DNA from: CAZUXY01 sp964624235
GTDB taxonomy: Bacteria > Spirochaetota > UBA4802 > UBA5368
Reading direction: 5' to 3'
Assembly: GCA_964624235.1 (NCBI GenBank)
Contig: CAZUXY010000016.1
Location: forward strand, 11,185-75,184
Length of the DNA: 64,000 nt
Shown here piece by piece: positions 43,765 to 52,752 of the stretch. Within the stretch, counting starts at the first letter, position 1. Every line of letters starts with the position of its first letter. A program made the translations under genes and the position numbers. Under the pieces are notes generated by a model. That model was not told the origin of the DNA. It searched no databases and saw only the letters and a program-made list of their open reading frames with translations.

Positions 43765-44159
43765 GCTATTTCATTATTAACCGACTCTTTTTTTATTATA
43801 TGTATCAAGGGTTCCAGATCATGCGATTCAACCGGTTTGCCGAGAAAGCCCTTGAATGACCTGATGGTTTCGAACTCCATGTCGTTTTCCTTTACATACG
43901 CGCTCATAAAAATGACGGGGATGTCTGAAATCGCCGATATTGATTTTGCCGCGGTTATTCCGTCTATATCGCCGGCGAGGCGGATATCCATGAGTATAAG
44001 GTCGGGTGCGAGCTGCCTGGCCAGAGTGATGGATTCTTCACCTGTGGATGTTTCTCCCGCGATGAGACAGTCCAGGTCTTCGAGAATGCTTATTATGTAT
44101 TTTCTTATCAGGATTTCATCCTCAACGACAAGGACTCTTATTTTATTTCCTTCCGGCAT
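43761..44159 (-). CDS. Single-domain response regulator coupled to the kinase
   Basis: This receiver-only protein (132 residues) has the acidic VVEDE pair, Asp58 in ILMDIRLAGDIDG, Ser in FMSAY and Lys in LGKPVES. The last codon overlaps the kinase start (GTGA), so the two are made together and probably form a phosphorelay. It lacks an output domain and must act through protein contacts. Confidence 0.92.
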   Translation of the reverse strand: MPEGNKIRVLVVEDEILIRKYIISILEDLDCLIAGETSTGEESITLARQLAPDLILMDIRLAGDIDGITAAKSISAISDIPVIFMSAYVKENDMEFETIRSFKGFLGKPVESHDLEPLIHIIKKESVNNEIA

Positions 44160-44264
44160 TTTTATTTATCCTGGAATCTCCCGTTTCAGAGTTATGAATT
44201 TGATCGGCAGGTATTAAACGTTAGATGATAGTGGATATTATATAGTTATAGTATATAAATGAAG

Positions 44265-44292
44265 CGCATGAAATTCAAGAAAATTTTATGCG
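44265..44292. repeat. Inverted repeat upstream of the receiver-kinase operon
   Basis: CGCAT.AAATT and AATTT.ATGCG arms (one G-U equivalent) surround six bases, about 110 bases upstream of the receiver gene. It could be an operator or a transcript-end hairpin. Confidence 0.35.
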
Positions 44293-44451
44293 AAATTCTC
44301 GGGTTTATAATCGACAGGATCGGGAGTGTGGTACCGGCGGCGGATGATCCGTGGATTATATGATAACAGTTATTTGCGGTAATAAGGCATCTTGCCTTTT
44401 CAGGGTATATGCGTATATGGAAGATCGGGAGTGGGGTCTGGTGTATAATTC

Positions 44452-44480
44452 TTGACACACCCCGCTTCGACCGTTACTAT
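44452..44480 (+). promoter_or_regulatory. Promoter of the hydantoinase/HDAC-like operon
   Basis: TTGACA and TACTAT are exactly 17 bases apart; the predicted leader is about 25 bases. Confidence 0.75.
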
Positions 44481-44509
44481 CTCTAAATCCAATTACTGCG
44501 GGTTTGATT

Positions 44510-46189
44510 ATGCTCCTGGGACTTGACGTGGGTGGGACCCATACCGATGTGGTGATTCTTGATGAGAAAGGACTGGTGAATTCCGCCAAAGTGGTGACGA
44601 ACCATGAGAACCTGCTGGAATCGGTCGACGACGGTATCAGCAGGGTCCTGGATGGAATAGACAAAAGCAGGGTTACCCGAATCAACCTGAGCACCACCCT
44701 CTCAACGAACGCAATCGTTGAAGGGAAGAACGACCGGGTCGCTGTTATCGTCTCGGCGGGCCCGGGTATCGAACCCGATAATTTTTCCATCGGTGACTTT
44801 TATTTGAAATCGACCGGATCGCTGGATCATCGCGGGACGGAGATTCAGCCCATCGATGAAAAACGCCTGGACGGCATTGCCAAAGAACTGACCCGATCAG
44901 GTGTTAAAACCGCCGCGGTGATCAGCAAGTTCTCGACCAGGAATCCCTCTCATGAAATCCATATTAAAGAAAAAATCCATGAGCAGATGGAGTTCATCAC
45001 ACTTGGCCACACGCTTTCAGGTATGCTCAATTTTCCTCGGCGGATCGTTACCGCCTATTATAATTCCGCGGTCTGGCGGCTGTATTCCGCTTTCGCCGGG
45101 GCCATAGAAACCACCGTAAAAGCGCAGGGTATTGAGGCCGGCATAAATATACTTAAGGCCGACGGCGGGACCATGCCTGTCAGCCTTTCGAAGATGATCC
45201 CCGTGGAAACGATACTCTCGGGTCCAGCTGCCAGTGTCATGGGAATAATTGCCCTTTGTGATATTACCGCCGATTCGATCATCCTGGACATCGGGGGAAC
45301 CACCACCGATATCGCGGTTTTTGCGTCGGGCGCGCCCCTGATAGAGCCTTTCGGCATAGATATATCGGGACGGTACACGCTGGTCAGGGCGCTCAAGACA
45401 CGATCAATCGGGATAGGCGGGGACTCGCGCATCGATGTGCATGAAGGGAAAATCACGGCGGGGCCCGAGCGGGAAGGTCCTTCACTGGCGGACGGCGGTA
45501 AAGCCGCTACCCTGATTGATGCGTGTAACTTCAAGGGTATAATGCCGCACGGTGATTCCGAAGCATCCCGAAAGGGAATCGTTGCGCTGGCGTTACGAAA
45601 TGGAATGGAACCCGGCGTTCTGGCTGATACAGCGATTGCGTACGCAGCCGAAAAGATACGTGCAGAAGTGGGGCTGCTGGTGGAAGAAATCAACAACAAG
45701 CCGGTATATACGATACATGAACTGATCGAGGGGAAGAAGGTGCTCCCTGAGAAAATTTATCTCATGGGGGGTCCCGCAAAGACTTTCTCGGGTATATTGT
45801 CCCATGTTTTCGGCATGAAGGTCGAGGTGCCGGCGAAGTATGATGTCGCTAATGCCATCGGCGCGGCGCTCGCGAGAACCACTCTTTATCTGGACGTACT
45901 GGCCGATACGGAGAAACGCCGACTGATCATTCCCGACATTCAGGTGAATATCGCAATTCCCTCCGGGTATTCCAGGGAGGAAGCGGAGCGCGACGCCAAA
46001 AAGTATCTTATGGAATATGTGAGGAAACAGGGAGTAAGCGATAAATACATACATGCGGAAATCGTGGAGTCGTCATCGTACAACATGATCCAGGGGTTCT
46101 CTACCACCGGCAGGAATATCAGGGTTAAATGCCAGGTGAAACCGGGGATACTCCAGGAATACAACGATGTGGTGAGAAACCTATGCTGA
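44510..46189 (+). CDS. Hydantoinase A/oxoprolinase-family ATP-dependent protein
   Basis: Members of this ASKHA-fold family (HyuA, oxoprolinase, acetone carboxylase beta) use ATP to open or carboxylate rings and ketones. The N-terminus LGLDVGGTHTDVVILD and the second phosphate loop IILDIGGTTTDIAVF are clear, as is NLSTTLSTNAIVEGK. At 559 residues it is shorter than typical HyuA (about 650-700), and no HyuB partner is adjacent. The next gene overlaps its stop by 7 bases. The substrate is unknown. Confidence 0.85.
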   Translation: MLLGLDVGGTHTDVVILDEKGLVNSAKVVTNHENLLESVDDGISRVLDGIDKSRVTRINLSTTLSTNAIVEGKNDRVAVIVSAGPGIEPDNFSIGDFYLKSTGSLDHRGTEIQPIDEKRLDGIAKELTRSGVKTAAVISKFSTRNPSHEIHIKEKIHEQMEFITLGHTLSGMLNFPRRIVTAYYNSAVWRLYSAFAGAIETTVKAQGIEAGINILKADGGTMPVSLSKMIPVETILSGPAASVMGIIALCDITADSIILDIGGTTTDIAVFASGAPLIEPFGIDISGRYTLVRALKTRSIGIGGDSRIDVHEGKITAGPEREGPSLADGGKAATLIDACNFKGIMPHGDSEASRKGIVALALRNGMEPGVLADTAIAYAAEKIRAEVGLLVEEINNKPVYTIHELIEGKKVLPEKIYLMGGPAKTFSGILSHVFGMKVEVPAKYDVANAIGAALARTTLYLDVLADTEKRRLIIPDIQVNIAIPSGYSREEAERDAKKYLMEYVRKQGVSDKYIHAEIVESSSYNMIQGFSTTGRNIRVKCQVKPGILQEYNDVVRNLC

Positions 46190-47493
46190 AAGCAAGGAAC
46201 CGTTTAGGGATCATCCTTTTTCCGGCTTACGACTGGGCCATAAGTCCCACACACCCGGAAAGGCAGGAACGCCTGCTGTATACACAGGACCAGCTGGTGG
46301 AGGAGGGGGTCTTCGATATCGACGGGATAAGCGAATACAAGGCGGATATAGCGTCCATAGGCGATGTTGAGCGCATACATTTCTGCTTTCCCGATGTTAA
46401 GTCTGTTCTTACACAGTCTCATCTGATATCCGCGGGAGGGGCGATAAAAGCCGCGCGCCTGGTGATGGACGGTGAATCCGACAGGGCTTTCGCGCTGGTA
46501 AGGCCGCCCGGCCATCACGCCATGAAGGTGGTCCACGGCGCCAGGGGATTCTGTAACGTAAACATCGAAGCCATAATGATCGAATATATACGCGAGCATT
46601 ACGGTCATCGCAGGATCGCCATCGTCGATACGGATTGTCATCACGGCGACGGAACCCAGGATATCTACTGGCATGATCCCGATACGCTGTTCATTTCCAT
46701 GCACCAGGACGGGCGTACACTATACCCGGGCTCGGGATTCATGGATGAGATGGGCGGCCCTTCCGCGCTGGGCAGGACCGTCAATATACCCCTCCCTCCT
46801 GAAACGACTGAAGAGGGATTTCTCTATGTTACCAAAGAGGTGGTACTTCCCATCATTGAACACTTCAAACCTGAGCTCATCATCAACTCGGCGGGCCAGG
46901 ACAATCATTATACCGACCCCATAACCAACATGAGTTTTTCGGCACAGGGTTACGCGCGGCTCAATGAACTGCTGAAGCCCGATATCGCCGTACTGGAAGG
47001 GGGTTACTCCATACAGGGCGCGCTGCCGTACGTGAACCTCGGCATAGTACTGGCCATGGCCGGACTGGACTATTCATACGTGCGGGAACCCGATTATATG
47101 AAGGAAATGATGAGGCAGCCACCGCAGATAACGCAGTATATCAAAAAAGTTTCAGAAGAGGCGCTGGACCGTTATTTTAATCCCGAGAACTACGCCAAGA
47201 GGACTAAAGCGGACAATTACAACCTGCGAAAGAAATCCATTTTCTACGACACCGACGGCATTCGTGAAAACCAGGTTGAATCGGTCATGGTATGCAATGA
47301 ATGCCGCGGCGTGCTGAAGATAGAAACCATCTCCACGGTGAACCCCTTGTGTCTGGGAGTAGAAATACCCATAGGGGCGTGCAGCCGTTGCAGGAACGAG
47401 GGTTACCGGATTTTTCAGGAGGGGAAAGAAAAAAACAAATACAGCCATATCCAGCTGATCAACCGCGTTGACCGGGAATACCTGAAAGCCTGA
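46183..47493 (+). CDS. Histone-deacetylase-like amidohydrolase with C-terminal zinc ribbon
   Basis: Bacterial relatives deacetylate polyamines, acetoin-related or other acetyl amides. The catalytic HH pair lies in RPPGHHA. Zinc ligands fall in IVDTDCHHGDGTQ and SAGQDNHYTDP. The substrate loop EGGYS is present. After the about 330-residue catalytic domain comes an extra region ending in two CxxC-type pairs (VCNECRG and ACSRCRNEG), which should bind zinc. The ATG at 46183 overlaps the preceding stop. An in-frame start inside the preceding gene is less likely. Confidence 0.85.
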   Translation: MLKARNRLGIILFPAYDWAISPTHPERQERLLYTQDQLVEEGVFDIDGISEYKADIASIGDVERIHFCFPDVKSVLTQSHLISAGGAIKAARLVMDGESDRAFALVRPPGHHAMKVVHGARGFCNVNIEAIMIEYIREHYGHRRIAIVDTDCHHGDGTQDIYWHDPDTLFISMHQDGRTLYPGSGFMDEMGGPSALGRTVNIPLPPETTEEGFLYVTKEVVLPIIEHFKPELIINSAGQDNHYTDPITNMSFSAQGYARLNELLKPDIAVLEGGYSIQGALPYVNLGIVLAMAGLDYSYVREPDYMKEMMRQPPQITQYIKKVSEEALDRYFNPENYAKRTKADNYNLRKKSIFYDTDGIRENQVESVMVCNECRGVLKIETISTVNPLCLGVEIPIGACSRCRNEGYRIFQEGKEKNKYSHIQLINRVDREYLKA

Positions 47494-47516
47494 ATAAGTC
47501 GACGTCTCAGCCGGGA

Positions 47517-47545
47517 ATGCCGGGTACGGTTGGTAGGCCCGGCAT
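47517..47545. terminator. Hairpin between convergent genes
   Basis: ATGCCGGG and CCCGGCAT arms of 8 bases enclose 13 bases, lying between the stop codons of the HDAC-like and glnN genes. No T-run follows in either direction, so it may act as a factor-assisted or RNA-stabilising end. Confidence 0.4.
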
Positions 47546-49713
47546 CAGGAAATAAAAAGAATCTCCCAGAATTTCGGAAACGGCCACAATTCATCGTCCA
47601 GCACGGTCTCCAGAAAGTCGGCCTTTGTCCGTACGGCATTCATGACTGTTTTTATTTCATTGCAGTAAAAAGCGGCCTGTTCCTCTTCCGGATGGATGGA
47701 TGCCGCTTTGACCCGTTTTTCCCTGAGTTCGTCCAGCAGCGTCATCAGGCCGCTGATGCCTCTGCTCAGTTTACTGAGCATATCCTTCTGTATCCCGGCA
47801 TCCCTCGTATCTCCCGTTACCGATATAAGGGAGCTTATCGATGAAGCGACTATGCGCTGATAGTTCAATGCGCTCGGCAGCACGTGGTTCTGGACCATGT
47901 TGATCATGGTTGCGGCTTCGATATCTATCTCTTTGCAGTAGCGTTCAATCCTGATGGTGTAGCGTGATTTAAGTTCCACGGGGGAAAGCACCCGGAATTT
48001 CTCGAACAGCGACAAAGACTTTTCCGTTACCATATCTCTGAGGGACTCACTGGATGTTTTTTTATTGGGGAGTCCCCTCTTTGCGGCTTCCTTCTCCCAG
48101 TCCGCCGAATAATTATCGCCGTTGAAAAGGACCGGTTTAATAACGGCTACCTCTTCTCTCATTACGTCGAAGGCGGCCTGTTTTATATCCTTGTTTCTGG
48201 ACGAGATCCTGTCGGCAAGCACGTCCAGGCTTTCAGCGACTATGGTGTTAAGCACCGTGGCGGGGAACGATATCGACTGGGAGGACCCCACGGCCCTGAA
48301 TTCGAATTTGTTGCCCGTGAAGGCGAAGGGTGATGTGCGGTTGCGGTCGGTATTGTCCTTGGACAGCGTGGGAAGGGTGGATATTCCCAGGTCTATTATC
48401 GCTTCGTTAGTCGCTTTGGAAATCACTCCGTTTTCGACATCAGTCAGTATCCTGGCGAGTTGCTCACCGAGGAAAACCGAGATTATCGCGGGAGGAGCCT
48501 CATTGGCGCCGAGCCGGTGGTCGTTCCCGGAACAGGCGATGGATGCACGCAGGATATCGGCATGATGATAGACCGCCCGTACGGCTGCTACCAGAAAAAC
48601 AAGGAACTGGATATTGTCCTGGGGCGTGTTCCCGGGAGTAAAAAGATTGTTCCCGTTGTTGTCGGAAAGTGACCAGTTCAGATGTTTGCCGGACCCGTTT
48701 ACTCCCGCGAAGGGTTTTTCATGCAGCAGTACCGAAAGCCGGTGCTTTCCCGCCACGTGCTTGAGTGTTTCCATGACGATCTGGTTATGGTCAACCGCAA
48801 TATTGGCTTCTTCAAATATCGGCGCGATTTCAAACTGACTGGGGGCGACCTCGTTGTGGCGGGTTTTCGCCGGGATGCCGAGCCTGAACAGTTCTTCCTC
48901 GACATCGTGCATGAATGAAAGCACGCGTTCCTTTATGCTGCCGAAGTACTGGTCTTCAAGCTGCTGTCCCTTTGGAGGGGGCGCCCCGATGATAGTTCTT
49001 CCGCTGAGGACCAGGTCGGGCCTTTTGTAATAGTAATCGCGGTCTATAAGAAAATATTCCTGTTCAGCGCCGAGGGTGGAGTATACTTTAGTCACGGTGG
49101 TGTTTCCCAGGATATTAAGCAGTTTAAGTGAACCGCGGTTGATGGCATCACTGGCACGCAACAGCGGTGTTTTTTTATCCAGCGCCTCCCCAAAGTATGA
49201 AATAAACACCGACGGGATGCACAGGGTGGTGCCCATGCCTCTTTTCAGTATAAACGCGGGGCTGGATGGGTCCCATGCGGTGTAACCCCGTGCCTCAAAA
49301 GTGGATCGTATCCCCCCGCTGGGAAAACTGGACGCGTCGGGTTCCCCCTGGACCAGCTGTTTCCCGGAAAACCGTTCAAGCACGCCTCCGTATTCGTTGA
49401 ATTCGATAAATGAATCGTGTTTTTCGGCGGTTTGTCCGGTCATCGGCTGGAACCAGTGACTGAAGTGGGTCGCCCCTTTGGCGATGGCCCATTCCTTCAT
49501 GGCGTGGGCCACAGCATTGGCGGTTTCTATGTCCAGCCTTTTGCCATGGTAAATGATACCGACCAGTTTTCGATAAATTTCATGAGGGAGCTTCTGCTCC
49601 ATAACCTGAATACTGAAAGTATCAGAGCCGAAAAATTCCGATACGGGACCGTTTTTATCCCTTGCCGTGACATAGCCGCGTTCCGCCGCTGTGTTGCTGT
49701 ATGAACGTTTCAT
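47545..49713 (-). CDS. glnN: Glutamine synthetase type III
   Basis: This large ATP-dependent enzyme makes glutamine from glutamate and ammonia. The 722-residue length and the sequence pattern (THFSHWFQPMTGQTAEKHDSF region, EAFSGKQLVQGEPDASSFPSGG-type segment and the AGVNGSGKHLNWS motif) identify GSIII. This type is common in Bacteroidetes, spirochaetes and cyanobacteria and rare in Proteobacteria. It lacks GSI-type adenylylation. It forms a nitrogen cluster with the downstream-facing PII and Amt genes on the same strand. Confidence 0.94.
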   Translation of the reverse strand: MKRSYSNTAAERGYVTARDKNGPVSEFFGSDTFSIQVMEQKLPHEIYRKLVGIIYHGKRLDIETANAVAHAMKEWAIAKGATHFSHWFQPMTGQTAEKHDSFIEFNEYGGVLERFSGKQLVQGEPDASSFPSGGIRSTFEARGYTAWDPSSPAFILKRGMGTTLCIPSVFISYFGEALDKKTPLLRASDAINRGSLKLLNILGNTTVTKVYSTLGAEQEYFLIDRDYYYKRPDLVLSGRTIIGAPPPKGQQLEDQYFGSIKERVLSFMHDVEEELFRLGIPAKTRHNEVAPSQFEIAPIFEEANIAVDHNQIVMETLKHVAGKHRLSVLLHEKPFAGVNGSGKHLNWSLSDNNGNNLFTPGNTPQDNIQFLVFLVAAVRAVYHHADILRASIACSGNDHRLGANEAPPAIISVFLGEQLARILTDVENGVISKATNEAIIDLGISTLPTLSKDNTDRNRTSPFAFTGNKFEFRAVGSSQSISFPATVLNTIVAESLDVLADRISSRNKDIKQAAFDVMREEVAVIKPVLFNGDNYSADWEKEAAKRGLPNKKTSSESLRDMVTEKSLSLFEKFRVLSPVELKSRYTIRIERYCKEIDIEAATMINMVQNHVLPSALNYQRIVASSISSLISVTGDTRDAGIQKDMLSKLSRGISGLMTLLDELREKRVKAASIHPEEEQAAFYCNEIKTVMNAVRTKADFLETVLDDELWPFPKFWEILFIS

Positions 49714-50085
49714 TGATCCTCCAGGGTACTCTATCGGTTTACCGCGGGCCCGCCCGGTTGTAATTAATACTTTTGATATTGCTGATCCCGGGTCCGCGGT
49801 TTTATCTGTTGCCGCTTTTTGATTCTGTCAATTTTTAGTATTCATTCTGAAAATGTATATAAGAAAAATATGTGGGTTTTCACCGAAAAATAACGGCCGC
49901 CCTGATGGTCAGAGCGAAACTTTCGCTGGAAGAATGAAAGGAAGGGTCGAATGATCTGAAGCGACAGCATGATCTCAATGCGGATACAGACACACTGTTC
50001 AGGGTGTAAGAATAATCAAATTAATGAAGGTTTGATCTCCCGGGACACGCCGCGGGAGATCATCGGTTTTACGCAACAGGCAGAT
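49714..50085. other. Intergenic region between glnN and the PII gene
   Basis: It holds a leftward TTGACA (49826-49831) that could be a -35 box for glnN with only a weak -10 (CAGATA). A tight inverted repeat AGCGAAA/TTTCGCT lies near 49913-49927. A perfect 9-base stem (GATCTCCCG/CGGGAGATC, 50034-50061) sits just past the PII stop and may end that transcript. No gene is seen. Confidence 0.4.
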
Positions 50086-50427
50086 CTATCCTATTGCTTC
50101 ACCTCCGCGCTCCATGGTGCGTATGCGTATGCATTCCTCAAGGTTAAATACAAAAATCTTGCCGTCTCCGATTTCTCCTTCGCCGGCGCTTCTTGTAATT
50201 GCGTTTATTGTGCGTTCCACAAAACCGTCATTGACCGCGATCTCGATCTTTACCTTGCGAAGCAGGTTGCCGACCTCCTTGACGCCGCGATACACCTCGG
50301 TTACTCCTTTCTGCCTGCCGCATCCCAGCACCTCTGAAACCGTTCTGAGGTATACATCTTCCCTGTCCAGTTCGGCCATGACCTGCTCCAGTTTGTGGGG
50401 CCGTATTATCGCAATAATGTATTTCAT
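50086..50427 (-). CDS. Nitrogen regulatory protein PII (GlnK-type)
   Basis: PII is a trimeric sensor of ATP/ADP and 2-oxoglutarate. The start ATG 50427 follows GAGGAGG, giving 113 residues. GRQKGVTEVYRG is the T-loop base, RKVKIEIAV and the C-terminal RTMERGGEAI complete the fold. Tyr46 is kept, but position 51, the uridylylation Tyr of E. coli GlnB, is Glu. The gene directly follows amt, the usual arrangement of GlnK, which blocks Amt. It should be regulated by ligands rather than uridylylation. Confidence 0.93.
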   Translation of the reverse strand: MKYIIAIIRPHKLEQVMAELDREDVYLRTVSEVLGCGRQKGVTEVYRGVKEVGNLLRKVKIEIAVNDGFVERTINAITRSAGEGEIGDGKIFVFNLEECIRIRTMERGGEAIG

Positions 50428-50464
50428 ATGGGTGTCCTCCTCGTTTTCATTACGGTATGCAGGA

Positions 50465-51694
50465 TTACTCGTGCAGAGTATATCCGGTCTCATGGTGCTG
50501 CGTCAGGTCCAGTCCTATGTTTTCTTCACGGACCGTTACCCTCATGCCGATAAGCCTGTCCACCACTCTATAAAGTATGAAGGTCATCACGGCCGAGTAA
50601 GCAACGGCCACCACGGTGGTTAGAAACTGTACCCAGAGCTGGTGGGCATTGCCGTAAAAAAGACCGTCATTGCCTGAAGGATTAATGGTTTTGGTGGCGA
50701 ACAATCCCGTTGCCAGGGCCCCTATAATACCGCCGATGCCGTGTACGCCGAATACATCCAGTGAATCATCGTATCCGAAACGAGCCTTTATGCTGGTAAC
50801 GAAAAAGAAACAGATTGAACCCGCGAGTATGCCGATCAGCATGGCAGACAGGGGGGTGACATAACCCGCGGCGGGGGTAACCGCCACCAGTCCCGCCACC
50901 ATCCCCGTTGCGACTCCCAGCATCGTGGGAACCTTGTTAACCAGCCAGTCGATGATCATCCAGGCGGCGCCGGCCGCCGCGGCCGCGGTATTGGTATTGA
51001 TGAAAGCCGATACCGCCAGGGTGCCCGCTGAGCCGGCGCTTCCTGCGTTGAAACCGAACCAACCGAACCAGAGGAAACCGGCACCCAGTACGGCGAAGGG
51101 AAGGTTGTGAGGGGCCCTTGCGTGGTCGATGCCGTCTCTCTTGCCCAGCAGAAGCACGAATACGAGCGCCGCTATGCCGGCGTTGATATGAATAACGGTC
51201 CCTCCGGCAAAATCCAGCGCGCCCATACCGGCAAGCCAGCCGTCTTTCGCCCAGACCCAGTGGGCAAGCGGGTCATAAACCAGGGTGGCCCACAGGACCG
51301 TAAACAGGAGGAAACCTGAAAACTTTATTCGTTCTACGAAAGCGCCGATGATGAGGGCAGGGGTGATCACCGCGAACATCATCTGGAAAACCATGAACAA
51401 CTGATGAGGCACCGTGGGCATGTACGTGCCGTGGGCCGCCATGCCTACACCGTTGAGCCCCAGCCACTCAAGTCCCCCGATAATGCCTCCTTTGTCGGGA
51501 CCGAATGCCAGGGAATATCCGAAAAGTATCCACTGCAGGGATATTACGCATAGTATCACCAGGCACTGCATCAGCACGGACAGGATGTTCTTTTTCCTGA
51601 CCAGTCCTCCATAAAAGAATGCCAGCGTCGGCGTCATAATCATTACCAGCGCTGATGAAATCAACACCCATGCGATATCGCTTGTATTCATCAC
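50465..51694 (-). CDS. amt: Ammonium transporter Amt
   Basis: This trimeric ammonium channel of the inner membrane has eleven hydrophobic helices. Typical motifs are PTLAFFYGGLVRKKN, the first pore histidine in GGTVIHINAGIAALV, GFNAGSAGS and the second in DVFGVHGIGGIIGA. The 409-residue length is normal. The PII gene follows 38 bases downstream on the same strand. ATG 51694 and 51691 are both usable. Confidence 0.96.
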   Translation of the reverse strand: MMNTSDIAWVLISSALVMIMTPTLAFFYGGLVRKKNILSVLMQCLVILCVISLQWILFGYSLAFGPDKGGIIGGLEWLGLNGVGMAAHGTYMPTVPHQLFMVFQMMFAVITPALIIGAFVERIKFSGFLLFTVLWATLVYDPLAHWVWAKDGWLAGMGALDFAGGTVIHINAGIAALVFVLLLGKRDGIDHARAPHNLPFAVLGAGFLWFGWFGFNAGSAGSAGTLAVSAFINTNTAAAAAGAAWMIIDWLVNKVPTMLGVATGMVAGLVAVTPAAGYVTPLSAMLIGILAGSICFFFVTSIKARFGYDDSLDVFGVHGIGGIIGALATGLFATKTINPSGNDGLFYGNAHQLWVQFLTTVVAVAYSAVMTFILYRVVDRLIGMRVTVREENIGLDLTQHHETGYTLHE

Positions 51695-51897
51695 TGTCCC
51701 TCCGGGGTTGCTGAAAAAGAATATGGTGCAGGGTGTTTGATCGAAAAGTAGTTGTCAATGTCGGCGGCGCTTATTTACTTTTATTAAACACTATTTAACA
51801 TCGGTGAAACAATGAGCTTCCGGCCGGGCAAGAGCTGGTGAGCAATGTTCAGGGGCACTGAAAGCTGTTTCATAATGATGTCAGTAATGCTAAACAC

Positions 51898-52752
51898 ATG
51901 AAGAAGAATAAAGTCATTGAAATACTCGCCGATAACGGGCTTGCACCGGTGAAGAAACTGGGGCAGAATTTTCTTCTGGACGAATCGGCGGCCGACAGAA
52001 TAGTTGATGCCGTTGAAATCTCCCCGGAAGACGATGTGCTCGAGATCGGTCCGGGACTGGGTATATTGACCGGGCGCATCGCGGAACGGGCGAAAACAGT
52101 CGAGGCCGTAGAGATTGATGCCGGGATGGTGCGCTTCCTTGCAAAACGGTTCTGCGGCAGGGAAGGTGTTTCCATCGTGCACATGGATTTTCTCAAATAC
52201 GTCCCCGCGCGACCTTTCGTTAAAATCGTGTCAAACCTTCCTTATTACTGTGCATCGGAAATGCTTTTTAAAATTCTGGATATTTTCCCCTCGTCAAGGG
52301 TATACGTGCTGGTACAGAAAGAGATGGCCCGGCGGGTCGTCGCCGGTCCGGGAGGGAAGGATTACGGCGCCCTTACGGTAACCATGGGGGTCTGGTATGA
52401 ATCAAGAATACTTTTTGATGTTCATCCCGCAAGTTTTTTCCCGAGACCCGATGTGACCTCATCATTCATGGCACTTACACCGGTTGAATCGGTACCGCTG
52501 GATGAAGGGGAAAAGGTGCTGTTTCACCTTATAGTGAAATCGGCATTCTGGGGAAGGCGTAAAACGCTCGTAAAAGCGCTTACCGAGGCGCCGCATCTTT
52601 CCATAGAACGGGATGCCGTTATATCAGCCTTAAAACAGATGAAACTTGATGAAAAGGTTCGGGGAGAAAATCTCAGTGTCATGCAGTTCATGGATTTAAC
52701 CGGATTGATTTCACGATACCTGAATGTGCAAAATGAAAAGAATAAGCGATGA
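51898..52752 (+). CDS. rsmA: 16S rRNA dimethyladenosine transferase RsmA (KsgA)
   Basis: This SAM-dependent enzyme dimethylates A1518 and A1519 (E. coli numbering) of 16S rRNA. LGQNFLLDESAADRIVD, EIGPGLGILT and SNLPYYCASEM (the NLPY adenine-flipping motif) are all present. The 284-residue length is standard. The 3' end overlaps the start region of the radical SAM gene. Confidence 0.95.
   Translation: MKKNKVIEILADNGLAPVKKLGQNFLLDESAADRIVDAVEISPEDDVLEIGPGLGILTGRIAERAKTVEAVEIDAGMVRFLAKRFCGREGVSIVHMDFLKYVPARPFVKIVSNLPYYCASEMLFKILDIFPSSRVYVLVQKEMARRVVAGPGGKDYGALTVTMGVWYESRILFDVHPASFFPRPDVTSSFMALTPVESVPLDEGEKVLFHLIVKSAFWGRRKTLVKALTEAPHLSIERDAVISALKQMKLDEKVRGENLSVMQFMDLTGLISRYLNVQNEKNKR

Noticed and set aside
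47517..47545. Hairpin as a classical rho-independent terminator
   Set aside because: No T-run on either strand; kept only as a weak hairpin feature.
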